Assembly: GCA_947488845.1 (NCBI GenBank)
Contig: CANLBM010000003.1
Location: 62,001 to 126,000, forward strand
Direction: 5' to 3'
DNA length: 64,000 bases
Source: an uncultured Sphingomonadaceae bacterium
GTDB taxonomy: Bacteria; Pseudomonadota; Alphaproteobacteria; Sphingomonadales; Sphingomonadaceae
Below, in pieces: positions 18,624 through 27,039 of this stretch (positions within the stretch are counted from its first letter, which is position 1; each line of letters begins with the position of its first letter). The notes beneath the pieces were generated by a model. That model was not told the origin of the DNA. It was given only the letters and a program-made list of their open reading frames with translations, and did no database searches. The position numbers and the translations under genes are program-made.

Positions 18624-19784
18624 ATGCGCAAATTTACCGAAGAACAGCATATGTTCCGCGACGCCTATCGCCGCTTTCTCGCCGACGAGGTCGCACCGCG
18701 GATGGACGAATTCCGCGAGGCCGGGATTGTCGATCGCGAGATATTCAAGAAAGCCGGTGATCAGGGCTTTCTGATGGTCTGGCCGGACGAGAAATATGGC
18801 GGCATGGGCGACAATGATTTCCGCTATGAGCAGATCATCATCGAGGAAACCGCGCGGGCCGGCTGTTCGGAATGGTATAACACCCTGCACAGCCGGCTGG
18901 TCGGCCCCTATCTCAAGAATATCGGCAATGAAGAACAGCGCGAGCGCTTCCTGCCCAAATGCGTCAGCGGTGAGACCATCCTCGCGGTCGCGATGACCGA
19001 ATCCGGCGCCGGCAGCGATCTGTCGGGCATGAAGAGCATGGCAAAGGACATGGGCGACCACTGGCTGCTCAACGGGTCGAAAACCTATATTTCCAACGGC
19101 ATCAACGCCGACGTCGTGATTGTCGCTGCCAAGATTGACGGGGTCGATGACAAGCACGCGATGGTCCTGCTGATCGTCGAGCGCGGCATGGAAGGGTTCG
19201 AGCGGGGCAAGAATCTGGAGAAAATCGGCCTGCACGCGCAGGATACAGCCGAGCTGTTCTTCAATGACGTCAAGATACCGAAAGAAAATACGCTGGGCAC
19301 GCCGGGCAAGGGCTTCATCCATCTGATGGAAGGGCTGGCCGAGGAACGGTTGATCGGCATGGTCGGCTATGCCGCATCCGCTCGCCGTGCTTTTGATGTC
19401 ACGCGCGAATTTGTCATGGATCGGGATGTTTTCGGCAAGAAATTGTCGGATATGCAGAATACCCAGTTCAAAATGGCCGAAATGGACGCGAAAATTGACA
19501 TGTTCCAGGTCTATGTCGACCATTGTATCGATATCCACAACCAGGGTGGCCTGACCGCCAATATGGCCGCCAAGGGCAAGATGCTGGGCAGCGAGATCGA
19601 GTGGGAAATGGCCGATCTCGGGCTGCAGCTGCACGGCGGCGCGGGCTATATGAAAGAATATGAAATCAGCCGGATCTTCACCGACGCCCGGATGAGCCGC
19701 ATCTATGCCGGATCGAGCGAGATCATGCGCTACATCATCGGCCGCGACGTTTTCAGCCAGAAATATCAATCGATCCTGGAATAG
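18624..19784 (+). CDS. Acyl-CoA dehydrogenase, long/branched-chain-like
   Basis: 386 residues, the usual length. FAD and substrate motifs: AVAMTESGAGSDLSG near 121-135 and YAGSSEIMRYIIGR near the C-terminus. The medium-chain type carries its catalytic Glu just before that Gly (YEG); here it is Ala. A Glu occurs instead in EERLIG at 240-241, where isovaleryl-CoA and long-chain dehydrogenases have their base, so a branched or long substrate is more likely. Good Shine-Dalgarno AAAGGA. First gene of the beta-oxidation group that continues with thiolase and a FadB-like enzyme. Confidence 0.92.
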   Translation: MRKFTEEQHMFRDAYRRFLADEVAPRMDEFREAGIVDREIFKKAGDQGFLMVWPDEKYGGMGDNDFRYEQIIIEETARAGCSEWYNTLHSRLVGPYLKNIGNEEQRERFLPKCVSGETILAVAMTESGAGSDLSGMKSMAKDMGDHWLLNGSKTYISNGINADVVIVAAKIDGVDDKHAMVLLIVERGMEGFERGKNLEKIGLHAQDTAELFFNDVKIPKENTLGTPGKGFIHLMEGLAEERLIGMVGYAASARRAFDVTREFVMDRDVFGKKLSDMQNTQFKMAEMDAKIDMFQVYVDHCIDIHNQGGLTANMAAKGKMLGSEIEWEMADLGLQLHGGAGYMKEYEISRIFTDARMSRIYAGSSEIMRYIIGRDVFSQKYQSILE

Positions 19785-19834
19785 TTTATGGTGCCAACGG
19801 GCTGGGAAAAGGCCGAGTCGCGCCCTTTCCTTGG

Positions 19835-19851
19835 TTGACGTTTACGTAAAC
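19835..19851. promoter_or_regulatory. LiuR/MerR-like operator candidate upstream of thiolase
   Basis: TTGACGTTTACGTAAAC: half sites TTGACGT and ACGTAAA are inverted with two bases between (6 of 7 match), and GTTTACGTAAAC within it is a perfect 12-bp palindrome. The pattern resembles sites described for LiuR, the MerR-type regulator of branched-chain amino-acid and fatty-acid catabolism in proteobacteria (recalled, not checked). It lies just ahead of the candidate -35 at 19855. No MerR gene is in the window. Confidence 0.5.
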
Positions 19852-19854
19852 TGC

Positions 19855-19883
19855 TTGACTGTGTTGCACTGCACCATTAGCAT
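19855..19883 (+). promoter_or_regulatory. Candidate promoter for thiolase and FadB-like genes
   Basis: TTGACT, 17-base spacer, TAGCAT, directly downstream of the palindromic operator at 19835-19851 and about 40 bases before the thiolase start. Confidence 0.45.
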
Positions 19884-19925
19884 TGCGCAACATCCTTCCA
19901 ATTCTTCCAACGAGAGGAACCCCAA

Positions 19926-21140
19926 ATGACCCAAGCCTTTATCTATGACGCAGTGCGGTCCCCGCGCGGCAAGGGCCGCAACGACGGCGCCCTGCACGAA
20001 ATCACTGCTCTCGACCTGTCCGCCCAGGTGCTGGCATCGGTCAACGAGCGCAATGGTCTGGACGGCCACGAGGTTGAAGACATCGCCTTTGGCTGTGTCT
20101 CCCCGGTCGGCGAACAGGGCGCAGTGATCAGCCGCATGGCAGCGCTCAAGGCAGGCTATGCCGACACAACATCCGCCATTCAGGTTAACCGCTTCTGCGG
20201 TTCGGGCCTTGAAGCGGTGAATATCGCAGCGGGCAAAATCTGCTCCGGCGAAGCCGATCTGGCGATTGGCGGCGGCATCGAATCGATGTCGCGCATTCCG
20301 ATGGGCAGCGACGGCCTCGGCGGCATGGCCGATCCCAGTCTGGTGTTTCAGGAATATTTCGTTCCGCAGGGCATTTCCGCCGATCTGATCGCCACCAAAT
20401 ATGGCTATAGCCGCGATGATGTCGATGCCTATGCGGTCGAGAGCCAGAAACGCGCCGCCAGGGCATGGGACGAGAAGCGTTTCGCCAAGTCGATCCTGCC
20501 AATCCGCGACGTGATCGGCGAGGTCGTGCTCGACCGCGACGAACTGATGCGCCCCGAAACCGACATGCAGTCGCTCGGTTCGCTCGGCCCCGCATTCAAG
20601 ATGATGGGCGAACAGATGCCCGGCTTCAACGATGTCGCGATCCTCAAGCACCCCGATGTCGAAAAGATCAATCACGTCCACCACGCGGGCAACAGCTCCG
20701 GTATCGTCGACGGTTCGGCAGCGGTTCTGATCGGTAACGAAATGGCAGCCGGGAAATATGACATGAAGCCGCGGGCCCGGATTGTGTCCATGGCAGCGAT
20801 TGGTTCCGAACCGACGATCATGCTGACCGGCCCCGAATTTGCCGCCAAGAAGGCACTGGAACGTGCTGGAATGACAGCAAATGATATCGATCTTTGGGAA
20901 TTGAACGAGGCATTTGCTGCCGTTGTCCTGCGCTTCATGGACGCGATGAATGTCGATCATAGCGTGATGAACGTCAACGGCGGCGCGATCGCCATGGGCC
21001 ACCCGCTCGGCGCGACCGGCGCGATGATCCTCGGTACCGTGCTCGACGAACTCGAACGTTCCGGCAAGTCGACCGCTCTCGCGACGCTTTGCATCGGCGG
21101 CGGCATGGGCATCGCCACGATTATCGAACGGGTGAACTAG
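19926..21140 (+). CDS. Acetyl-CoA C-acyltransferase (thiolase)
   Basis: 404 residues. The catalytic set is complete: nucleophile Cys91 in [12 protein letters not shown], His359 in GHPLGATGA, Cys389 in CIGGGMG. It cleaves 3-ketoacyl-CoA to acetyl-CoA and a shortened acyl-CoA, the last step of beta-oxidation. Shine-Dalgarno GAGAGGAA precedes the ATG. The partner FadB-like gene follows after a 114-bp gap that contains a dispersed repeat; the pair resembles a trifunctional fatty-acid oxidation complex. Confidence 0.95.
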   Translation: MTQAFIYDAVRSPRGKGRNDGALHEITALDLSAQVLASVNERNGLDGHEVEDIAFGCVSPVGEQGAVISRMAALKAGYADTTSAIQVNRFCGSGLEAVNIAAGKICSGEADLAIGGGIESMSRIPMGSDGLGGMADPSLVFQEYFVPQGISADLIATKYGYSRDDVDAYAVESQKRAARAWDEKRFAKSILPIRDVIGEVVLDRDELMRPETDMQSLGSLGPAFKMMGEQMPGFNDVAILKHPDVEKINHVHHAGNSSGIVDGSAAVLIGNEMAAGKYDMKPRARIVSMAAIGSEPTIMLTGPEFAAKKALERAGMTANDIDLWELNEAFAAVVLRFMDAMNVDHSVMNVNGGAIAMGHPLGATGAMILGTVLDELERSGKSTALATLCIGGGMGIATIIERVN

Positions 21141-21157
21141 GACAACGGATTGCAGTG

Positions 21158-21235
21158 CCCCTGCGCAGGCAGGGGCCCATCTCCTGATCGTGCCAAGCAC
21201 AACGAGTCGGAGATGGACTCCTGCCTTCGCGGGAG
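21158..21235. repeat. Dispersed palindromic repeat, family B copy 1
   Basis: Left arm CCCCTGCGCAGGCAGGGG plus CCATCTCC, right arm GGAGATGGACTCCTGCC plus TTCGCGGGAG; 22 of 27 arm positions pair. It lies in the gap between the thiolase and FadB-like genes. The element resembles the short sphingomonad intergenic palindromes whose translation reads like WIPAFAG. A second copy is at 25996-26114. Confidence 0.85.
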
Positions 21236-21254
21236 AAAATGAAAGGAAAAAAAT

Positions 21255-23444
21255 ATGAGCTACGAAACATTCACAGTCGATATTGACAGCGACGGCATCG
21301 CTCTCGTCACCATCGATCTTCCCGGCCAGTCGATGAACGTCTGGAACCAGGCCTTGATCACCGACTTCAAAGCCTTTGTCGAAGAACTGGTCAGCAAGGA
21401 CGAAATCAAGGGCGCGGTGATTACATCGGGCAAGCCCTCGGGCTTCCTCGCCGGTGCCGATCTCAATATGCTTGGCGCGTCGAAAGCCGACAGCATGGCC
21501 GAAGCCTTTGAAAGCGCGTGGGAATTGAACGGCATGCTGCGCCGCATGGAAACCGGCGGCAACAGCGCCAAGGACCTGCTCAAGGGTACCGCCCACGCCA
21601 AGCCTGTCGCCTGTGCCCTGAACGGCCTTGCGCTCGGTGGCGGTCTCGAACTGGCCCTGGCCTGCCATTATCGCGTTTGCGCCGACAATCCCAAGATCCA
21701 GCTTGGCCTGCCCGAAGTGCAGGTTGGCCTGCTGCCCGGCGGCGGCGGCACCCAGCGTCTGCCGCGTCTCGCGGGACTTCAGGCCGCAGGCATGGCCATC
21801 ATGACCGGCCAGCCAATGAACCCGCAAGCTGCACTCGCGCAGAAGATCGTCGACGAAGTCGTCCCCGCCGACGAAGTGGTTGCCAAGGCCAAATCATGGG
21901 TCAAGGCCAATCCCAAGGCGTCCGCGCCATGGGACAAGAAGGGCTATAAATTCCCCGGCGGTGCCGGATCAATGGATCCCCGTGCAGTGCCACTCTACCT
22001 TGGCTCCTCGGCGATCGCGCTGAAACAGAGCAAGGGCAATTACGAAGCGGTGAAGGCGATCCTTTCCTGCCTCTATGAAGGCTCGATGCTGCCGATGGAC
22101 ACCGCATTGCGCGTCGAAAGCAAATATTTCACCAAATTGCTCTCCGGTCCGCAGGCCAAGAACATGATCCGCACCCTGTTCATCAACAAACAGGCCGCGG
22201 AAAAGGGCGCGGCCCGTCCTGAAGGCGTGCCGCCGACCGAACTGAAGACCGTCGGCATACTCGGCGCTGGTCTGATGGGTTCCGGTATCACCCATGTCAC
22301 CGCCAAGGGCGGCATGAATGTCGTCGTCCTCGACCGCAGCATGGAGGAAGCGCAAAAGGCCGTCGCCTACAGCCAGAAGATCGTCGACAAGGGTGTGAAG
22401 CGTGGCAAGATGACGCAGGAAAAGGCGGATGCTTTCATGGCGCGGATCAAGCCGACCGACAATTACGACGATCTGAAGGATGTCGACCTGATCATCGAGG
22501 CGGTCTTCGAACGCCCTGACATCAAGGCCGATGTGATCAAGAAAACCGAGGCGGTCATCGGCAAGGATGTGGTCTTTGCCTCCAATACCTCGACCCTGCC
22601 GATCACCGGTCTGGCGAAGAACAGCGAACGTCCCGACCAGTTCATCGGCATGCATTTCTTCTCGCCGGTTGAAAAAATGCCGCTGCTGGAAATCATCCCC
22701 GGCGCCGAAACCGGTGACAAGGCTCTGGCCGTTGCGCTCGATTACAACGCCAGAATCCGCAAGACCCCGATCGTGGTCAAGGATGTCCGCGGCTTCTACA
22801 CCAACCGCGTTTTCCCGCCTTATGCCAACGAAGCAATGCTGATGGTCGCGGAAGGCGTGAAACCGGCGCTGATCGAAAATGCCGCCATCGCCATGGGCAT
22901 GCCGATCGGTCCGCTCGCCGTGGTCGATGAAACCACGCTCCAGCTCGGCTATGACATTATGACGTCAACCAAGGAAGAAATGGGCGATGCCTATGTTTCC
23001 AGCGGCACTGAAGAGCTGATGGAGATCATGGTCAAGCAGATCGACCGGCGCGGACGGCGCTTTGGCGGTGGTTTCTACGAATATGCCGACGACGGTTCGA
23101 AGAAATTGTGGCCCGGCCTCGCCGATCATTTCCCGCTGGCCGAAGACCAGCCGGATGTCGAAGAGGTCAAACAGCGTTTGATGTTCATCCAGCTGATCGC
23201 CACCGCGCAATGTTTCGACGAAGGCGTTGTCTCCGATCCGCAGTCCGCCGATCTCGGCGCGATCTTCGGCTGGGGCTTCGCCCCGTGGACAGGCGGTCCG
23301 ATGAGCCATATCGACACGATGGGCGTCGACAATTTTGTCCGCATCGCCGACAATCTCGCTCAGAAATATGGCGAACGGTTCAAACCGCCGATGAGCTTCC
23401 GCGAGAAAGCCGATGCCGGCGAAAGCTTCTACAAAGCGGCTTGA
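21255..23444 (+). CDS. FadB/FadJ-like enoyl-CoA hydratase / 3-hydroxyacyl-CoA dehydrogenase
   Basis: 729 residues. The N-terminal crotonase domain (1-~200) has both catalytic Glu positions, in [11 protein letters not shown] and [14 protein letters not shown]. The NAD-binding domain starts at [12 protein letters not shown] near 334, with catalytic His in [18 protein letters not shown] near 475, and the C-terminal helical domain follows. It performs hydration and NAD-dependent oxidation of acyl-CoA intermediates and works with the upstream thiolase. A clear terminator follows. Confidence 0.95.
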   Translation: MSYETFTVDIDSDGIALVTIDLPGQSMNVWNQALITDFKAFVEELVSKDEIKGAVITSGKPSGFLAGADLNMLGASKADSMAEAFESAWELNGMLRRMETGGNSAKDLLKGTAHAKPVACALNGLALGGGLELALACHYRVCADNPKIQLGLPEVQVGLLPGGGGTQRLPRLAGLQAAGMAIMTGQPMNPQAALAQKIVDEVVPADEVVAKAKSWVKANPKASAPWDKKGYKFPGGAGSMDPRAVPLYLGSSAIALKQSKGNYEAVKAILSCLYEGSMLPMDTALRVESKYFTKLLSGPQAKNMIRTLFINKQAAEKGAARPEGVPPTELKTVGILGAGLMGSGITHVTAKGGMNVVVLDRSMEEAQKAVAYSQKIVDKGVKRGKMTQEKADAFMARIKPTDNYDDLKDVDLIIEAVFERPDIKADVIKKTEAVIGKDVVFASNTSTLPITGLAKNSERPDQFIGMHFFSPVEKMPLLEIIPGAETGDKALAVALDYNARIRKTPIVVKDVRGFYTNRVFPPYANEAMLMVAEGVKPALIENAAIAMGMPIGPLAVVDETTLQLGYDIMTSTKEEMGDAYVSSGTEELMEIMVKQIDRRGRRFGGGFYEYADDGSKKLWPGLADHFPLAEDQPDVEEVKQRLMFIQLIATAQCFDEGVVSDPQSADLGAIFGWGFAPWTGGPMSHIDTMGVDNFVRIADNLAQKYGERFKPPMSFREKADAGESFYKAA

Positions 23445-23464
23445 ACGGAACGATAGATGACAAG

Positions 23465-23492
23465 AAAGAGCTCCTTCGGGGGCTCTTTTTTT
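23465..23492. terminator. Bidirectional terminator between fadB-like gene and TetR gene
   Basis: AAAGAGCTCC-TTCG-GGGGCTCTTT, a 10-bp stem with one G-T pair and a stable TTCG loop, followed by T's on plus and by a shorter T-run on minus. It serves two convergent genes. Confidence 0.88.
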
Positions 23493-23497
23493 GTCCG

Positions 23498-24226
23498 TCA
23501 GGAAAGACGCTTTGCCAGCGCTTCGAATTTCGCGTCGAGCTGGTCGATCTGCACGGACAGCCGGTTGAAATCCGCGCTATCTGCAGCTTCTGCGCCACGG
23601 TCAGCGCCATAATGGGCCTCGAACAAAGCCACCATCTGGTCAACCACCGGTCCTTGCTGACGTTCCGCCCGGTCTTCGTCGATGGTCATTTCTATCGACC
23701 GCGCGCTATATTCCAGGCTGCCGTAGAAAATATCGCGCGCCTGCCACAGCACCGCGTCCCGCCGCAACTCGCCGCGATCCTGCCCGCGCCGGAACAGCTG
23801 GTCGAAAACCGCGACATAGTGACGCAGATGATCGCGCGACATGCTGACCTCGCTGTTGTTGCGGCGCAGAGCAAAGCTCAGGTTGATGAAATCCGCGTTC
23901 AATATCACCGTGTTCAAATGATATCCGGCCAGGGCGCGCAAGCGATCAAAAAAGCCTTCGGCCTTGGTTGACGCCATGACCGTCTCCGCCTCCCGGGTCA
24001 GCACATCCCAGAATTGCTGGAGGACCGCGAGCATCAGCTCCGCCTTTGATTCATAATAGCTGTAGATCGTACCCTCGCCGATACCGGCGCGGCGCGCGAT
24101 CTCCGACATGCGCGCTCCGTCAAATCCATGTTCGACGAAAATGGCGCGCGCTGCGTCCAGAATCGCCTGTTCCTTGCGCTCCAGCTTGCTGCGCTGGGTC
24201 TCCGGATGGACCGCCTTAGTCGCCAA
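23498..24226 (-). CDS. TetR-family regulator of the acyl-CoA carboxylase cluster
   Basis: 242 residues from a TTG start with Shine-Dalgarno AAGGGA; the frame is open further upstream but that part crosses the divergent promoter and is not expected to be translated. TetR HTH at ~20-65: AILDAARAIFVEHGFDGARM then GIGEGTIYSYYESKAELM. It resembles FadR/PsrA/AtuR-type repressors that release DNA on binding an acyl-CoA. It lies divergent to the carboxylase beta gene with a palindrome at 24266-24279 in the shared spacer. Confidence 0.88.
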   Translation of the reverse strand: MATKAVHPETQRSKLERKEQAILDAARAIFVEHGFDGARMSEIARRAGIGEGTIYSYYESKAELMLAVLQQFWDVLTREAETVMASTKAEGFFDRLRALAGYHLNTVILNADFINLSFALRRNNSEVSMSRDHLRHYVAVFDQLFRRGQDRGELRRDAVLWQARDIFYGSLEYSARSIEMTIDEDRAERQQGPVVDQMVALFEAHYGADRGAEAADSADFNRLSVQIDQLDAKFEALAKRLS

Positions 24227-24245
24227 AACCTGTCCCTTATTGAGC

Positions 24246-24273
24246 TTGACTCGGAAATACCGAATGCTATTCA
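24246..24273 (+). promoter_or_regulatory. Candidate promoter of the carboxylase cluster
   Basis: TTGACT, 16-base spacer, TATTCA. The -10 lies within the palindrome at 24266-24279, which would let a bound TetR repressor block it. Confidence 0.45.
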
Positions 24274-24279
24274 AATAGC
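24266..24279. promoter_or_regulatory. TetR operator candidate GCTATT-CA-AATAGC
   Basis: A perfect 6+2+6 inverted repeat in the spacer between the divergent TetR gene and the carboxylase beta gene, overlapping the candidate -10. Size and position are typical of TetR autoregulatory operators. Confidence 0.5.
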
Positions 24280-24294
24280 CATAGGAGACTGAAT

Positions 24295-24345
24295 GTGTCA
24301 AATGACGAATATTCCGCTGTGCCATTTCCCGCAAAGGCGTCCTGA
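24295..24345 (+). CDS. Possible 16-codon leader peptide coupled to the carboxylase gene
   Basis: GTG-started frame MSNDEYSAVPFPAKAS ending in TGA, with AGGAG eight bases before the start. Its TGA is two bases before the ATG of the carboxylase beta gene (TGAATATG), the geometry of translational coupling. The main gene has only a weak Shine-Dalgarno of its own. An overlapping 65-codon frame from ATG 24293 uses the same ribosome site. Existence as a peptide is unproven. Confidence 0.35.
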   Translation: MSNDEYSAVPFPAKAS

Positions 24346-24347
24346 AT

Positions 24348-25970
24348 ATGCCCCAGTTCAAATCGAAAATTGCCACCGGCTCGGAAAGCTTTGCGCAAAA
24401 TCGCAAGGACATGCTGACCCTGATCGACCATCTCCGCAGCCTCGAAAAGCGCGCGGTCGACGCCTCGGAAAAACGTCGCCCGACCTTTGAAAAGCGCGGC
24501 CAGCTGACCCCGCACGAACGACTGACTCGCCTGCTCGATCCGGGCATGCCCTTCCTCCGCCTCTACAATATGGCCAATTATCTGCTCGAGGACAGCAATC
24601 CCGACACCAGCATCCCGGGCGGCAGCGTCATTCTCGGCATCGGCTTTGTCAAAGGCGTACGCTGCATGATCTGGGTCGACGACAGCGGCATCCGCGCGGG
24701 TGCAGCGACGTCCGGCGGCTGGGATGCCAGCAAGGGCGCGCAGAAAATCGCCCAGGATCTCAAATTGCCGTTCATCCATCTGGTCGAAAGCGCCGGCGCG
24801 AACCTGATGGAATATAAAGTCGAGCTATGGGCCCACGGCGGGATGCTGTTTCGCAATCTCGCCTGGCTCAGCGCGGCCGGTGTTCCGACCATGGTCGTGC
24901 TGCACGGACCCTCGACTGCGGGCGGCGCCTATATGCCGGGCATGTCGGACTATGTCATCGGCATTCGCAACAACGGCATGGCCGCGCTCGGCGGCGCCGC
25001 ACTGGTCCACGCGGCGACCGGTGAAGTCGCGGACGACCGCGATCTCGGCGGCACAGAGATGCACGCTTCCACCACCGGCAGCGTCGAATATCTGGCGGAT
25101 GACGATGCCCACGGCATCGCGATTGCACGCGAAACCATAGGCCGGCTCGACTGGAACAAGAACAGCACGCCGATCCGCCGCAATGATTATGAAGAACCCA
25201 TCTACGACATTGACGAGATCGCCGGCGTCGTGCCGATCGATTATACCACCCCTTATGATGTCCGCGAAGTTGCGGCCCGGATCGTCGACGGCTCCGATTT
25301 TGAAGAATTCAAGCCCCGCTATGGCCCGGGCACGGTCTGCATGCAGGCCAGCATCATGGGTCACGCGGTCGGCCTGATCGGCAACAATGGCCCGTTCGAC
25401 CCCGAAGCGGCAGCCAAGGCGACCCATTTCTTCCAGCTTTGTGACCAGTCGCAACTGCCGATCATCTTCCTCAACAACACGACCGGCTATATTGTCGGCA
25501 CCGAGTCCGAACATAAGGGTATGATCAAGCTCGGCAGCAAGATGATCCAGGCGGTTTCCAACGTCCGGGTGCCAAAACTGGCCCTCTATATCGGCGCAAG
25601 CTTTGGCGCGGGCAATTACGGCATGAGCGGCACTGCCTTCGAGCCGGAATTCCTGTTCAGCTGGCCCAATGCGAAAACTGGCGTCATGGCTGGTGCTTCG
25701 GCCGCCAACACGATGAGCCACGTCGCCCGGGTGCAGGCCAGGCGCAAGGGCGTGGAGCCCGACGAGGAAGCGATCGCCAAGCAGGAACAGCGGATCAAGG
25801 ATATTTTCGAAGCACAGGAAAGCGCCTTCTTCACCTCCGGCCGCGTGCTCGACAATGGCGTGATCGATCCGCGCGACAGCCGCAAGGTTCTGGGCTTCGC
25901 GCTGGAGACGATCTTCGAGGCGCAGAACCGGACCCTGCACCCCAATGCCTTCGGGGTGGCGCGGATATGA
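24348..25970 (+). CDS. Acyl-CoA carboxylase beta (carboxyltransferase) subunit, MCC/GCC type
   Basis: 540 residues. N- and C-terminal carboxyltransferase halves: ESAGANLMEYKVE near 145, HGPSTAGGAYMPGMSDYV near 185, NNTTGYIVGTESEHKGMI near 380, and SFGAGNYGMSGTAFEP near 418. Length and motifs match the methylcrotonyl/geranyl-CoA branch rather than propionyl-CoA. SGIRAGAATSGGWDASKGAQ replaces the usual KGGTxxP segment near the acyl pocket, so the substrate may differ. With the alpha subunit at 27040 it carboxylates an alpha,beta-unsaturated acyl-CoA using biotin. An in-frame TGA upstream fixes the start at 24348. Confidence 0.9.
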   Translation: MPQFKSKIATGSESFAQNRKDMLTLIDHLRSLEKRAVDASEKRRPTFEKRGQLTPHERLTRLLDPGMPFLRLYNMANYLLEDSNPDTSIPGGSVILGIGFVKGVRCMIWVDDSGIRAGAATSGGWDASKGAQKIAQDLKLPFIHLVESAGANLMEYKVELWAHGGMLFRNLAWLSAAGVPTMVVLHGPSTAGGAYMPGMSDYVIGIRNNGMAALGGAALVHAATGEVADDRDLGGTEMHASTTGSVEYLADDDAHGIAIARETIGRLDWNKNSTPIRRNDYEEPIYDIDEIAGVVPIDYTTPYDVREVAARIVDGSDFEEFKPRYGPGTVCMQASIMGHAVGLIGNNGPFDPEAAAKATHFFQLCDQSQLPIIFLNNTTGYIVGTESEHKGMIKLGSKMIQAVSNVRVPKLALYIGASFGAGNYGMSGTAFEPEFLFSWPNAKTGVMAGASAANTMSHVARVQARRKGVEPDEEAIAKQEQRIKDIFEAQESAFFTSGRVLDNGVIDPRDSRKVLGFALETIFEAQNRTLHPNAFGVARI

Positions 25971-25995
25971 GTTGGGTGTCTGCAGAAAAGCTGTT

Positions 25996-26114
25996 CACCC
26001 GCGCAGGCGGGTGTCCATCTCGGAAAAATCCGTCTGGCACGGAGGGTCGGGGGCAAGCGCTGCCATCGCGTCTAGAGACAGGGGCAGGAGATGGATCCCT
26101 GCCTTCGCAGGGGT
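25996..26114. repeat. Dispersed palindromic repeat, family B copy 2
   Basis: Left arm CACCCGCGCAGGCGGGTG plus TCCATCTC, right arm GAGATGGATCCCTGCC plus TTCGCAGGGG, with a longer middle than copy 1. It fills the gap between the carboxylase beta and hydratase genes. Its right end AGGGG stands eight bases before the hydratase ATG and seems to supply the Shine-Dalgarno. One reading frame runs open through the element into the hydratase gene. Confidence 0.85.
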
Positions 26115-26121
26115 ACAAGCT

Positions 26122-26934
26122 ATGACCAACCTCCCGGAAACCAAAACACTTGAACTCGAACTCCAAAACGGCTGGCTCACCATCTGGTTCAACCAGCCGG
26201 AAAACCGCAACGCCCTGAGTGACGCCTTGGTTGCGGAGCTCGGAGCCGTCCTCAATAGCGTGCGCGATGATCGCAGCGTGCGCGGGATCACCATGCGTGG
26301 CCGCGGCGGCGTTTTCTGTGCCGGCGCGGATCTCAAGAATTTCAAGGAGAATTTCCAGCAGAGCGGCGACCGCGCGGCGATCATCAAGATGTCGAGCGGC
26401 GCAGCGGAGATTTTCGACCTGGTGAACACCGCTCCGCAAGTGGTGATCGTATTGATCGAGGGCGCGGCCATGGCCGGCGGCTTTGGTCTGTCCTGCTGCG
26501 CCGATGTCGTGATCTGCGAAAGCGGCGCGCGCTTTGCGATGACCGAGACCGCTATTGGCGTAACACCGGCCCAGATATCCCCGTTCGTGATCCAGAAGCT
26601 CGGCTATGCCACCGGCCGCCGGCTGATGCTGACCGCCGCGCGGTTTGACGGAAGCCAGGCGCACGAACTGGGCTTTGCCGATTTCATCGCCGATGATGTC
26701 GCGGGACTCGAAGCCATCGAGATGCAGTTGCGCAAACAGGTATTGGGCGCTGCGCCCGGCGCGGTCGCCGCGACCAAGGAACTGCTCGGCCAGATCGCCG
26801 GCCAGCCGCGCGAGGAAGTGATCCGCCTTGCCGCAGAGAATTTCGCCGATCGCATGGTCAGCGACGAGGCCAAGGAAGGCGTCGCCAGCTTCTTTGAAAA
26901 GCGCAAACCCAATTGGGTGGTGAAACCGGAATGA
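26122..26934 (+). CDS. Enoyl-CoA hydratase family protein of the carboxylase cluster (AtuE-like)
   Basis: 270 residues. Crotonase fold: NRNALS near 30, oxyanion region GGVFCAGADLKNF near 67, EGAAMAGGFGLSC near 115, then TETAIGVTPAQISPFV near 140. The last segment and LMLTAARFDG resemble, from memory, isohexenylglutaconyl-CoA hydratase of the acyclic terpene (Atu) pathway, which also sits with a geranyl-CoA carboxylase. Methylglutaconyl-CoA hydratase of leucine breakdown is the alternative. ATG 26122 is chosen because everything upstream in frame is the repeat. Confidence 0.85.
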   Translation: MTNLPETKTLELELQNGWLTIWFNQPENRNALSDALVAELGAVLNSVRDDRSVRGITMRGRGGVFCAGADLKNFKENFQQSGDRAAIIKMSSGAAEIFDLVNTAPQVVIVLIEGAAMAGGFGLSCCADVVICESGARFAMTETAIGVTPAQISPFVIQKLGYATGRRLMLTAARFDGSQAHELGFADFIADDVAGLEAIEMQLRKQVLGAAPGAVAATKELLGQIAGQPREEVIRLAAENFADRMVSDEAKEGVASFFEKRKPNWVVKPE

Positions 26935-26954
26935 GCAGATATTCGCAAATTCTT

Positions 26955-27023
26955 CCGTTCGTCCTGAGCTTGTCGAAGGACAGCTGGTGCGAGGCCAAGC
27001 TTCGACAGGCTCAGCACGAACGG
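26955..27023. repeat. Dispersed palindromic repeat, family A copy 1
   Basis: CCGTTCGTCCTGAGCTTGTC plus GAAG (left) and CTTCGACAGGCTCAGCACGA plus ACGG (right) are long inverted arms around a 21-base loop. It occupies the gap between the hydratase and biotin carboxylase genes. This CTTCGACAAGCTCAG element is common between genes in sphingomonads and some other proteobacteria. Confidence 0.9.
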
Positions 27024-27039
27024 GGTGAAGGAAATTAAA

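Noticed and set aside
24293..24490. 65-codon frame starting at ATG 24293 with a good ribosome site
   Set aside because: It runs 143 bases into the carboxylase gene in another frame and its sequence looks non-coding. The nearby GTG frame that ends just before the carboxylase ATG is a better candidate.
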